Assembly (NCBI RefSeq): GCF_000934685.1
Contig: NZ_JYNQ01000001.1
Coordinates: 1,724,501-1,788,500 of the forward strand
Reading direction: 5' to 3'
DNA: 64,000 nucleotides
Source of the DNA: Lacinutrix sp. Hel_I_90
GTDB taxonomy: Bacteria > Bacteroidota > Bacteroidia > Flavobacteriales > Flavobacteriaceae
The notes beneath the pieces are model-generated. The model saw only the letters and a list, made by a program, of their open reading frames with translations. It ran no database searches and was not told the origin of the DNA. This document shows positions 55,771 to 64,000 of this stretch, in pieces; the first letter of the stretch is position 1; each line of letters begins with the position of its first letter. A program made the position numbers and the translations under genes.

Positions 55771-56232
55771 TTAAAATTTTATCATCACTTTTGCTTCTAC
55801 AATATCGTTGTAAGCAACAGTTGCTTTTTTTTGAACAGTTACTTTACCTTTTCCTACAGGCTTAGGCGTTCTTACTTTCCATTCTAAATTTATACTTTCC
55901 TCGTTTGCATCAATTAAATCTGCTTCTATAGTTTCTGCTTGTGTTTTTACCGCTATAGTTCGGCCAACATTCTTTTTAAATTGTCTTGGCAACGTTAAAG
56001 GGGCAGCCGCACCCGCCGATGCTACTTCTAAAGAAAAATCCACTTCTTCTCTGTCAAGATTATTCTCAATAGCTCTACTAATAAACATGCAATCTTCTAC
56101 GGTAACTCCTTTATCACCATCAATGATGACATTTATAGCGTTATCACCTCCAATAGTCAAATCGATTAAAAACAAATCGGTTCTTTCTTCCAGAGCATCA
56201 TTAAGCAAGTTTTTAACTGTAGTATTAAACAT
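55771..56232 (-). CDS. rimP: Ribosome maturation factor RimP
   Basis: A 153-residue protein needed for 30S subunit maturation. Seen: the N-terminal alpha/beta domain (DLFLIDLTIGGDNAINVIIDGDKGVTVEDC in spaced pieces, ~20-47), the LEVASAGAAAPLTLPRQFKKNVGR segment that normally reads as EVSSPG, and a C-terminal SH3-like barrel ending VEAKVMIKF. It is the first gene of rimP-nusA-infB. The change from the usual SSPG motif to SAGAA is seen in other flavobacteria. Confidence 0.95.
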   Translation of the reverse strand: MFNTTVKNLLNDALEERTDLFLIDLTIGGDNAINVIIDGDKGVTVEDCMFISRAIENNLDREEVDFSLEVASAGAAAPLTLPRQFKKNVGRTIAVKTQAETIEADLIDANEESINLEWKVRTPKPVGKGKVTVQKKATVAYNDIVEAKVMIKF

Positions 56233-56380
56233 TTCAAAGTATAAAAAGAGGGGACTTTATCGTCCCCTCACATTCTTAATTTCTTACAACGGTGCAAATA
56301 TACACATTTTTATTGATTTTCATAATTTTTAAAAGTCCGTTTTTTTAGTTAATTTTATAGAACTATAAAAAAAATAATCA

Positions 56381-57205
56381 ATGAAAAAAATTCTTGTTCC
56401 TACAGACTTTTCAAATGAAGCAGAAAACGCTATAAAAGTAGCTGCTCAATTAGCCGAAAAACACAACTATGAACTCATTTTACTACATATGCTAGACCTG
56501 CCATTAATGCAACTAAATGCTGGCAGCACTCCTACCGATCTACCTGAAGCGGTTTACTTTATGAAACTTGCACACAAACAGTTTAAAGAAATTATGACCA
56601 AGCCCTATTTGGAAAAAGTAACGGTAACTGAAATGGTGGATTTTCATGATATTAACACTGGCGTTTTGGAGGTTAGCAAGAAACATAACATCGATTTAAT
56701 TGTGATGGGCTCACACGGGGCAACTGGATTAAAAGAAATGTTTATTGGCTCAAATGCTGAAAAAGTTGTAAGAACTTCTGAAATACCCGTACTGGTTATT
56801 AAAAATGAACATATAAACTTTAATATTGAAGAATTTGTATTTGCTTCAGATTTTGAAAATGACAATCGTGAAACTTTTATACAAGCCACTAAATTAGCTG
56901 AGACTTTTAATGCTAAAATTCATCTTCTCATGGTAAATACAGTTTCTAATTTTACCACAACAGCATCAGCAAAAGTTAAAATTCAGGAGTTTATTGCGGG
57001 AACTAATTTCACTAATTACACGATAAACATCTACAATGATGATTCAGTAGAAAAAGGCATACTCAATTTTTCACACATTATTAATGCGGATTTAATTGGT
57101 ATTAGCACTCATGGCAGACAAGGTATTGCGCATTTTCTAAACGGTAGTTTAAGCGAAGATCTTGTAAATCACGCCAATAGACCTGTAATCACCTTTAAAA
57201 TATAA
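56381..57205 (+). CDS. Universal stress protein, tandem USP domains
   Basis: A 274-residue cytoplasmic protein with two USP domains (~1-145 and ~150-274). The first has the nucleotide-binding motif GSHGATGLKEMFIGSNAEKVVR, close to the G-2x-G-9x-G-S/T pattern of ATP-binding USPs; the second has STHGRQGIAHFLNGSLSEDLV. These proteins are induced by starvation and other stress. It stands alone with its own terminator 25 bp after the stop codon, and is divergent from rimP. Confidence 0.93.
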   Translation: MKKILVPTDFSNEAENAIKVAAQLAEKHNYELILLHMLDLPLMQLNAGSTPTDLPEAVYFMKLAHKQFKEIMTKPYLEKVTVTEMVDFHDINTGVLEVSKKHNIDLIVMGSHGATGLKEMFIGSNAEKVVRTSEIPVLVIKNEHINFNIEEFVFASDFENDNRETFIQATKLAETFNAKIHLLMVNTVSNFTTTASAKVKIQEFIAGTNFTNYTINIYNDDSVEKGILNFSHIINADLIGISTHGRQGIAHFLNGSLSEDLVNHANRPVITFKI

Positions 57206-57229
57206 CAAAAAAGTTGAAAGAGTTGAAAT

Positions 57230-57262
57230 AAAAAAGTCTTCCAGAATTGGAAGACTTTTTTA
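57230..57262 (+). terminator. Intrinsic terminator of the universal stress protein gene
   Basis: AAAAAGTCTTCC-AGAATT-GGAAGACTTTTTTAT; 10-12 bp stem and a T run, 25 bp after the stop codon. Confidence 0.85.
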
Positions 57263-57336
57263 TTGGCTCAGTAGGGCTTACTTCGACTCATTACATGAGG
57301 TACTTTCCATGAAAATATATTTTCATTTCAGTAATG

Positions 57337-57622
57337 CTCAGCATAAACTTCTCGCTTAAAACCGTGCTAAAACAAAAAATCCCAAAACAATTAAGTTTCA
57401 GGATTTGTTTGTTGGCCCACTAGGGCTTGCTTCGACTGCTCTCAGCATAAACTTCTCGCTTAAAACCGTGCTAAAACAAAAAAATCCCAAAACAATTAAG
57501 TTTCAGGATTTGTTTGTTGGCCCACTAGGGCTTGCTTCGACTGCTCTCAGCATAAACTTCTCGCTTAAAACCGTGCTAAAACAAAAAAATCCCAAAACAA
57601 TTAAGTTTCAGGATTTGTTTGT
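57337..57622. repeat. Tandem ~105-bp repeat containing tRNA-Gln 3' ends
   Basis: Units beginning CTCAGCATAAACTTCTCGC at 57337, 57441 and 57546, spaced 104 and 105 bp. Each carries TTGGCCCACTAGGGCT, the last ~16 bases of the tRNA-Gln gene, followed by TTGCTTCGACTGCT where the true tRNA reads CGAACC. A more diverged copy is at 57262-57285 (TTGGCTCAGTAGGGCTTAC). Because the period is near a multiple of three, a spurious 99-codon frame runs through it. Confidence 0.85.
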
Positions 57623-57694
57623 TGGCCCACTAGGGCTCGAACCTAGACTCTTCGGTACCAAAAACCGACGTGTTGCCAGTTACACCATGGGCCA
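57623..57694 (-). tRNA. tRNA-Gln (anticodon TTG)
   Basis: 72 nt on the minus strand. Acceptor arms TGGCCCA and TGGGCCA pair fully. D arm GTGTAACTGGCAAC, anticodon stem TCGGT/ACCGA around the loop TTTTGGT with anticodon TTG (UUG, glutamine), and T loop GGTTCGAGCC are all present. CCA is not encoded next to the discriminator base A. Confidence 0.95.
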
Positions 57695-57903
57695 GTGTTT
57701 CTAACAGAGTGCAAATTTAAAACAAAGTTTTATTTTCGCAACTATTTTTGCATAAAATAATGAATAAAAAAAAACGTTTTCAAAAAAAGATTTTTAATCA
57801 TAAGAAAATCAGTGCTTAAGAGAATAAAAGCTGTTAATAAAACTTTAATATGCTCTTTTGATAATAATTAGTAAATTCGCCATTGTAATAAACACACTAC
57901 TTT

Positions 57904-60900
57904 ATGACATCATTCAACTTTAAAAAATGGAATAACCTCTTAGGTTGGTTCGCTTTTTTAATTGCTTTAATCACCTATAGTTTAACTGTAGAGCCAACCG
58001 TAAGTTATTGGGATTCTGGCGAATACATACTCACCTCCGCAAAGCTTCAAGTGGGACACCCTCCTGGAGCGCCATTGTTTCAAATGCTAGGTGCCTTCTT
58101 TTCAACTTTTGCCATAGAATCACAATATGTTGGTTTAATGTTAAATATGGTAAGTGCTGTTTGTAGTGCCTTTGCTATTTTATTTATGTTTTGGAGTATT
58201 TCATTATTACTTCAAAAAGTTATTGGAGATGAAACTTATACTGGAGCTAAAGCTCAGGCTATTTTAGGCAGTGCATTGGTTGGGAGCTTAGCCTTTACCT
58301 TTACCGATTCTTTCTGGTTTAACGCCGTAGAGACCGAAGTATACGCCATGGCCACACTTATTATGGCTATTCTTTTCTATCTGGGATTACGTTGGGAACG
58401 CGAGATGCATTTACCACGTGGCAACCGTTGGTTAATTTTAATTGCCTTCGTTATAGGCCTCTCATTTGGTGTTCACTTTATGGGGTTATTAACCATTCCT
58501 GCCATTGGACTAATCTATTATTTTAAACATTATAAACAAGTTACCGTCCTAAACTTCATCGTAGCAAATATTGTTTCAGTTGCTGTTTTATTATTTGTTT
58601 TTAAATTATTAGCCCCTAATATTCTGAGATTTTTTAGTGCCTTAGAGATTTTCTTTGTCAATAGTATTGGCTTGCCTTTTAATTCAGGATCTATTATCGC
58701 TGGTATTTTGTTGGTGGCGCTTATATACTTCAGTTTGAAATACACCAAAGACAAAGGCTATAAGCATATTAATACTGGTATCTTATGTTTAACTTTTGTG
58801 ATTATTGGCTTTTCGACATGGATTATGCTGCCTATTCGTGCGAACGCCAATGTCGTTATTAATGAAAACAATCCTTCTAGTGCGAGAGAGCTACTAGCCT
58901 ACTATAATCTAGAGCAATATCCAGAAACGCATCTCTTTTACGGTGCCTTATTTACAGATGACTATGCCCCTTTAAATGCTGATAAAGAAGAAGCTTATAT
59001 TGACGACAAACCCAAATATGAAAAAGATGAGAAGTCTGGTAAATATATAGTGGTTAACGATTATAAGAATGCGCGACAAAACGCAAATAACGATCATAAA
59101 GCTATTTTACCAAGAATGTGGAGTCGTGAAAATGCTGAAAAATACATGATGTTTTCAGGCTTTTTAGATTATAATTTACGAGAGGAATTTATTATTGATC
59201 CTTTTACAGAAAAGAAAATAGCAACGTTTATCTCCAAATACCAGAACAGCGAATTAAGCGAAAACGAGTACGATCGTTTTATGGCGGAGTATGGTGATAA
59301 ATTAAACACGTATTTAAGCGAAAGTGTTCAAAAAGACATCGCCTTTATTAACCAATATAAAAATGAAGTTGCCCAAGGTAATGTAGATTATGAAGGCTAT
59401 CACAACTTCTTAAAACGCTACGGACAAGAATACTTAGACGTTGAAAAACCCTCATTAGCAAGTAACATCGTTTACATGTTCCAGTATCAGCTAGGTTATA
59501 TGTACTGGCGTTATTTTATGTGGAACTTTACTGGAAGACAAGATGATATTCAAGGTGAATACAATAATCACGGTAACTGGATTAGTGGGATACCATTTAT
59601 TGATGAAATGCATTTAGGGCAAACCCAAAACAATTTACCTAGTGATGTAAAAAACAATAAAGCGCGGAATACTTATTATTTCTTTCCGCTTATTTTAGGC
59701 CTTATTGGCTTATTCTTTCTATTCAATAAAGACAAAAAAACATTTTGGGTGTTGCTGGTGTTCTTCTTGTTTACAGGAGTCGCTATTCAAGTGTATACTA
59801 ACGTCAGACCTTTTGAACCTCGCGAACGTGACTACTCAGTCGTTGGTTCGTTTTATGTCTTTGCCATTTGGATTGGGTTTAGTGTCTATGCTATTTTTGA
59901 CTTGATGAAGAATAAGATAAAAACACCTTTACTGCCAACAGCAATTACTTTGGTTTGTTTATTGATTGCGCCACTAATTTTAGCCGTAAACAATTGGGAC
60001 GACCATGACCGCTCTGGTAAATATACTGCCAGGTCTATGGCGAAAAAATATCTTGATTCCTGTGCAGAAAACGCCATTTTATTTTCTATTGGTGATAACG
60101 ACACCTTTGCATTATGGTATGCTCAGGAAATAGAAGGCTATCGTACAGATGTGCGTGTGGTAAACACAAGCTTGTTTCAAACCGATTGGTATATCGATCA
60201 AATGAAACGGAAGGCTTATGAAAGCGACCCAATACCATCACAATTAACTCATGATCAATACAAGTTTGGTACGCGAGATTATATTATGAAACGTACCTAC
60301 TATATGGATCCAAAAACGGAAGAGCCAAAACCTACTTTTCCTAGAGATACCTTACTCATAAGTGACTTTATGGATTTTGTATCTAGCGACAATCCAAAAA
60401 CGAAATTTAAATATATTTTAAAATTACAAGATGAGGACCCAGACAGGTATCCAACACAATTACAGAATACCAACTATTTTCCTGTGGAAAACATTCGCAT
60501 TCCTGTTAATAAAGAAAATGCTTTAAAATATGGTCTAGTAAAGCCTGAAGACGCAGATAAAATCGTAGAGCATATTGATATAAAAATTAAAGAAAATGCC
60601 ATTTATAAACAGCGTTTATTAATGCTTGATATTGTCGCAAACAACGATTGGATACGTCCAATTTATTTTACTGGTGGTGCCTTTGGTGACGACGATTATA
60701 TCTGGATGAAAGATTACCTTCAATTAGATGGAATGACCTACAAACTAGTCCCTATAAGAACACCAACCGATCGCGCCAACCCTTTTGATATGGGACGCGT
60801 AGATAGTGAGTTGATGTATAATAAAGTAAAAAACTGGGATTGGGGAAATAGCGGTAGTGACGCTATTTATCACGATCCAGAAACCCGTAAAAATGCGATC

Positions 60901-61428
60901 AGTTACAGAGGCAATTTAGCGCGATTAATAGAAACCTTAATCAACGAGAAGAAACTGGACAAAGCTGAAGAGATCGCAGATATTGCCATGGAAAACATGC
61001 CTGTAGATAAGTTTGGATATTATACTTTATTAGAGCCTTATATTAGTGCCTATTACGAAACTGGCGCAAAGGATAAAGCAAGACAATTATTTAAGAAGGT
61101 TTCTGTTAAATACCAAGAAAAACTAAAATATTATCACGGTTTAACTGAAGTAAACCAAATGAAATACGGACAAGAAATCTATAATGATATTGAGCAGTAC
61201 AAAGCATTAATCATGGTGCTTGCAAGATATGATGAAGAGTTCGCCGAAAAGGAGTTTATGACCTTTAATAATTATCAGAAAATGTTCTTATCACTTTTTG
61301 GTGGTGAAGCAGAAGCGCCCAAACAGCAAGACAAGGATTTGGAGCGTGCCGTGGAAGAAATTATTAAAGAAAATATAAAAGACAGTATTCAGGACAGTAT
61401 AGTTCCTGTAGATATTATTGAAGACTAA
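57904..61428 (+). CDS. DUF2723 membrane protein (GT117-type, O-mannosyltransferase-like)
   Basis: A 1174-residue membrane protein. The N-terminal ~320 residues form 9-10 hydrophobic helices and carry YWDSGEYI (~34-41) in the first loop, the acidic motif typical of DUF2723/GT117 proteins. A second set of helices lies at ~595-690. The rest is a large soluble domain with CAENAILFSIGDNDTFALWYAQE (~720) and a TPR-like C-terminus (~990-1130). These proteins are thought to be lipid-linked sugar transferases for protein or glycan modification in Bacteroidota. Polysaccharide deacetylase follows after 3 bp. Confidence 0.9.
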   Translation: MTSFNFKKWNNLLGWFAFLIALITYSLTVEPTVSYWDSGEYILTSAKLQVGHPPGAPLFQMLGAFFSTFAIESQYVGLMLNMVSAVCSAFAILFMFWSISLLLQKVIGDETYTGAKAQAILGSALVGSLAFTFTDSFWFNAVETEVYAMATLIMAILFYLGLRWEREMHLPRGNRWLILIAFVIGLSFGVHFMGLLTIPAIGLIYYFKHYKQVTVLNFIVANIVSVAVLLFVFKLLAPNILRFFSALEIFFVNSIGLPFNSGSIIAGILLVALIYFSLKYTKDKGYKHINTGILCLTFVIIGFSTWIMLPIRANANVVINENNPSSARELLAYYNLEQYPETHLFYGALFTDDYAPLNADKEEAYIDDKPKYEKDEKSGKYIVVNDYKNARQNANNDHKAILPRMWSRENAEKYMMFSGFLDYNLREEFIIDPFTEKKIATFISKYQNSELSENEYDRFMAEYGDKLNTYLSESVQKDIAFINQYKNEVAQGNVDYEGYHNFLKRYGQEYLDVEKPSLASNIVYMFQYQLGYMYWRYFMWNFTGRQDDIQGEYNNHGNWISGIPFIDEMHLGQTQNNLPSDVKNNKARNTYYFFPLILGLIGLFFLFNKDKKTFWVLLVFFLFTGVAIQVYTNVRPFEPRERDYSVVGSFYVFAIWIGFSVYAIFDLMKNKIKTPLLPTAITLVCLLIAPLILAVNNWDDHDRSGKYTARSMAKKYLDSCAENAILFSIGDNDTFALWYAQEIEGYRTDVRVVNTSLFQTDWYIDQMKRKAYESDPIPSQLTHDQYKFGTRDYIMKRTYYMDPKTEEPKPTFPRDTLLISDFMDFVSSDNPKTKFKYILKLQDEDPDRYPTQLQNTNYFPVENIRIPVNKENALKYGLVKPEDADKIVEHIDIKIKENAIYKQRLLMLDIVANNDWIRPIYFTGGAFGDDDYIWMKDYLQLDGMTYKLVPIRTPTDRANPFDMGRVDSELMYNKVKNWDWGNSGSDAIYHDPETRKNAISYRGNLARLIETLINEKKLDKAEEIADIAMENMPVDKFGYYTLLEPYISAYYETGAKDKARQLFKKVSVKYQEKLKYYHGLTEVNQMKYGQEIYNDIEQYKALIMVLARYDEEFAEKEFMTFNNYQKMFLSLFGGEAEAPKQQDKDLERAVEEIIKENIKDSIQDSIVPVDIIED

Positions 61429-61431
61429 AGT

Positions 61432-62082
61432 ATGCGGTTTGCTCCTGTTAAAATACCACAACTTGTAAAACGAATTTTCCCAAACTATGTTTGGGATTTT
61501 TCGTCTAAAGACAAGGTGATTTATCTTACCTTTGATGATGGCCCGACTCCGGAAATCACACTATGGACTTTAAACACACTTAAAAAATACAATGCGAAAG
61601 CTACTTTTTTTTGCATAGGTAATAATGTAAAAAAACACCCTGAACTATTTAAAGCTATTTTAGCAGATAATCACAGTATTGGTAACCACACTTGCGACCA
61701 TTTAAAAGGTTGGAAGACTACAACAGAAGTCTATCTGGAGAATGTCAAGCTAGCGCATGATATCATCACAACCCAATTAGAAAATAGCCAAATCGAGCTT
61801 CGCTTATTCAGACCACCTTTTGGACAAATAAAAAGCAGCCAAGGGGATGCTTTACTAAAACTAGGGTATACAATAATCATGTGGAGTGTAATTACATTCG
61901 ACTGGGAACAGGAAATAACCAAGGCGCAATGTCTTAAAAACGCGATTTCAAAAACTGAAAAAGGAGATATCGTCGTCTTTCACGACAGCATTAAAGCCTC
62001 AAAAAATATGATGTACACGCTACCTAAGTTCTTGGACTATTTTAGTAAAAAAGGGTATCGTTTTAAAGCTATTGAAGCTTAA
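61432..62082 (+). CDS. Polysaccharide deacetylase (NodB/CE4 family)
   Basis: A 216-residue CE4 enzyme. The NodB motifs are TFDDGPTPE (catalytic Asp and metal Asp, ~30-38), HSIGNHTCDH (metal His pair, ~82-91), RPPFGQ (~123-128) and the late VVFHDS with the catalytic His. It removes acetyl groups from chitin-like or peptidoglycan sugars. No clear signal peptide is seen. It starts 3 bp after the DUF2723 gene and ends with a 4-bp overlap on the opposite strand with the thioredoxin-like gene, and its context suggests envelope glycan work. Confidence 0.92.
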   Translation: MRFAPVKIPQLVKRIFPNYVWDFSSKDKVIYLTFDDGPTPEITLWTLNTLKKYNAKATFFCIGNNVKKHPELFKAILADNHSIGNHTCDHLKGWKTTTEVYLENVKLAHDIITTQLENSQIELRLFRPPFGQIKSSQGDALLKLGYTIIMWSVITFDWEQEITKAQCLKNAISKTEKGDIVVFHDSIKASKNMMYTLPKFLDYFSKKGYRFKAIEA

Positions 62083-62375
62083 ATAAATTGTTTTACGATG
62101 CCAATTAAAGTATTGGCATCTTGTTCGCCACTTTGGCGCCATTTCATCTCTCCATTTTTATAGATAATGAGTGTTGGAAGGCCTTTAACTCTTAGCGCTT
62201 CACATAATTCTTTATTCTTATCAACATCAATTTTAATCACTTTAGCCTTATCGCCAAGTGCAGCAGCAACATCACGGAGTACGGGATGCATTGCTGTAGA
62301 TTGTTCATTCCATTCGGTAAAAAAGTCTAGCAGAACAGGAATATTAACATCAATTAATTCACCAAATTTTGACAT
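62079..62375 (-). CDS. Thioredoxin-fold protein without the CxxC motif
   Basis: A 98-residue thioredoxin-fold protein. The active site normally reads W-C-G-P-C; here residues 22-26 are W-N-E-Q-S, so both redox cysteines are absent. The remaining core is intact: FFTEW strand-turn, IKIDVDKN, and the cis-proline loop KGLPTLIIY. One Cys (KELCEAL) lies elsewhere. It cannot be a dithiol reductant; a chaperone-like or scaffolding role is possible. It is convergent with the deacetylase gene. Confidence 0.9.
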   Translation of the reverse strand: MSKFGELIDVNIPVLLDFFTEWNEQSTAMHPVLRDVAAALGDKAKVIKIDVDKNKELCEALRVKGLPTLIIYKNGEMKWRQSGEQDANTLIGIVKQFI

Positions 62376-62450
62376 TATTTAAAGTATTTATTCAAACTTG
62401 TTAATGTAAATCTACAATTTTTTAACAACTTACGGTTTATCCGCTTCATT

Positions 62451-63698
62451 TTAAGCTTCTTTAGATCCTTTTTTAAGTTCTATTACGGTTATTTCTGGCC
62501 AAATACCCACTCTTCCAGGGTACGCTAAGTAGCCAAACCCACGATTAACATTAATATACTGTCCTTTTTCTTCATAAATTCCTGCCCAATGTTTATAACG
62601 CCATTCTACAGGGCTCCATTTAATCCAACCTGGAATCTCAATACCAAACTGCATCCCATGGGTATGGCCGCTTAACGTTAAATGATAATGGTATTGGTCA
62701 TCAATAACTTCTGCCTCCCAATGTGATGGATCATGACTCAAGAGTATTTTAAAATCGTCTGCCTTTATGTTTTCAGTAGCTTTACGGAGATCTCCCGCTT
62801 TTTTAAAGCCTCCTTTTCCCCAATTCTCGACACCAACTATGGCTATTCTTTGTCCGTCTTTTTCAATAAAGCGGCTTTCATTGAGCATTAAATCGAAACC
62901 TATTTCTTTTTGAATACTATATAATTCTTCAAGATTTTTTTGTTTTAAAGCATCTGAATCCCAATTTACATAATCCCCATAATCGTGATTTCCTAAAACA
63001 GAAAAAATGCCATCCTTAGCCTTTAACTTAGTAAACGTTTCTTTCCAAGGAATCATTTCTGCTGCAAAATTATTCACCAGATCTCCTGTAAATAAAATAG
63101 CATCACTTTCTTGTTCATTTACCAAGTCTACAGCATATTCAATCTTCTTTTTATTATCAAAACTACCCGAATGAATATCACTCAACTGCGTTATTTTATA
63201 ACCATCGAATGCTTCTGGCAAATCTTCAAAATGTAAGGTATACTTCAATACTTTAAAATTATAGCGTCCTTGAATCATCCCGTATAAAAGTGAGCCAAAA
63301 GGAAGCGCCGCTAAGCCTAGTGCTACAGTACTTATAAACTTTCTTCTTGAGGGTAGGTAGAAGTCTTTTTCAGTACTAAAAAACTTATAATAAGCCCCCA
63401 TTACAAAACGAAGGATATCTTCAGCAAATAAAATAAGAGTTATAACAATATTTAGTGCTACAAAAGCCAACAAAACGCCAAACGCATAACTTTTTACTCC
63501 TGTAATGACACGACCTTCTGAAGCTATTGAAAACTGGTAAATAAAATTACCCGCAACAATCACTGCTAGAATTACAAAAATATAATTTAACCAAATAGAC
63601 TTGCCTATGGTTTTTATAGCTTGAAAGCCGTAAACCGTAAACAAAATATAAAACGCACTAAAAATAGTCCAACGTAGCATGGGTACTTTTTTATACAA
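62451..63698 (-). CDS. Membrane metallophosphoesterase
   Basis: A 415-residue calcineurin-like phosphoesterase with four N-terminal transmembrane helices (about 8-26, 35-54, 68-90, 120-140). Residues ~155-400 are the catalytic domain: QLSDIHSGS (D and H metal ligands), FTGDLVNN, VLGNHDYGD, LLSHDPSHW and SGHTHGMQFG. This set is the YkuE/YaeI type, whose members act on lipid-A-related or UDP-linked substrates; the real substrate is unknown. Active-site side is predicted outside the cytoplasmic membrane. It is followed at a short distance by the thioredoxin-like gene. Confidence 0.93.
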   Translation of the reverse strand: MYKKVPMLRWTIFSAFYILFTVYGFQAIKTIGKSIWLNYIFVILAVIVAGNFIYQFSIASEGRVITGVKSYAFGVLLAFVALNIVITLILFAEDILRFVMGAYYKFFSTEKDFYLPSRRKFISTVALGLAALPFGSLLYGMIQGRYNFKVLKYTLHFEDLPEAFDGYKITQLSDIHSGSFDNKKKIEYAVDLVNEQESDAILFTGDLVNNFAAEMIPWKETFTKLKAKDGIFSVLGNHDYGDYVNWDSDALKQKNLEELYSIQKEIGFDLMLNESRFIEKDGQRIAIVGVENWGKGGFKKAGDLRKATENIKADDFKILLSHDPSHWEAEVIDDQYHYHLTLSGHTHGMQFGIEIPGWIKWSPVEWRYKHWAGIYEEKGQYINVNRGFGYLAYPGRVGIWPEITVIELKKGSKEA

Positions 63699-63721
63699 AG
63701 GTATTGATTGTTCTCACGAAC

Positions 63722-64000
63722 TTATCTTAGTAATTTGTTAAACGTTTTGATTTTTAAATATTTGAGCTGGAGGGCTTTTGTTTTAAAATAAATCACCTTA
63801 GTTTCATTTGGAAGTAAGTCGAAAAAATTATCACTAAAATGACCTTTAGATTCTGATATTAAAAACACGTCTTTTTGAAGTGCTTTTGAGTACAATTCAA
63901 TAGAAAAACCATCTGTAGTCTTCGTTATTTTTTGCTGAATGTCAGCTTTAGATAATTTTAAATCTTTTGGTTTTACCAGGTAAAACAGACGCTTTTTATT
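63722..64000 (-). CDS. Probable beta-mannosidase (GH2), C-terminal part
   Basis: 92 codons to a TAA at 63722-63724; the gene continues past the window end. The visible part ends in a mannosidase Ig-like domain: LFYLVKPKDLKL, LQKDVFLISESKGHFSDNFFDLLPNE (in spaced pieces) and a basic tail. This is the closing domain of family 2 beta-mannosidases of Bacteroidota. Catalytic residues lie outside the window, so function rests on the C-terminal domain only. Confidence 0.75.
   Translation of the reverse strand, partial: NKKRLFYLVKPKDLKLSKADIQQKITKTTDGFSIELYSKALQKDVFLISESKGHFSDNFFDLLPNETKVIYFKTKALQLKYLKIKTFNKLLR

Noticed and set aside
57337..57622. CRISPR array
   Set aside because: Units are ~105 bp direct tandem copies with no spacers, and no cas genes are present.
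57405..57704. 99-codon frame with three repeated 35-residue units
   Set aside because: It is produced by the ~105-bp tandem repeat and runs into the tRNA-Gln gene on the other strand; no protein features.

Overview
The window looks like chromosome of a marine Flavobacteriaceae (Bacteroidota). Supporting signs are the actABCDEF-coxBA respiratory cluster, a PorP/SprF plus OmpA plus type-B sorting-domain adhesin cluster (type IX secretion/gliding), a T9SS type-A sorted hydrolase, ruvB next to queG, and strongly A+T-rich DNA. The genus was not determined.

Positions 1 to about 15.5 kb are accessory DNA. Single genes or small operons (MORN-repeat protein, YcxB-like protein, SMI1/KNR4 protein, lipoproteins, a DUF4435-type ATPase broken by an in-frame stop, a catalytically dead Argonaute with a PD-(D/E)XK nuclease, a HAD protein) are separated by about 120 to 210 bp imperfect palindromes. 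Each palindrome starts ...AAC and ends GTT..., and lies directly 3' of a stop codon. Bases just after the GTT of one site are complementary to bases just before the AAC of the next, over 9 to 12 bp across four successive units. This is the layout of integron gene cassettes with attC sites, but the core bases do not fit the canonical consensus and no integrase is present. The array is scarred by an IS481-type insertion sequence and at least six right-end remnants of one IS3-family element.

From 15.5 to 31 kb lie a small-heat-shock-protein operon, a double-length UvrA-like ATPase with four ATPase modules, a YHYH protein with a sulfatase, a secreted alpha/beta hydrolase, relics of a YefM-YoeB toxin-antitoxin pair, queG with a cytochrome P450, and ruvB.

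From 31 to 51 kb is core energy and surface biology. An adhesin/PorP/OmpA operon is followed by Alternative Complex III (actA-F), which oxidises menaquinol and passes electrons to the adjacent cytochrome c oxidase (coxB, coxA). Both blocks are on the minus strand and end in hairpin terminators.

From 51 to 64 kb are a SPOR protein, rimP-nusA-infB (translation and transcription), a universal stress protein, tRNA-Gln with tandem copies of its 3' end, a large DUF2723 membrane protein, a polysaccharide deacetylase, a thioredoxin-fold protein without redox cysteines, a membrane metallophosphoesterase, and the 3' end of a probable beta-mannosidase that runs off the window.
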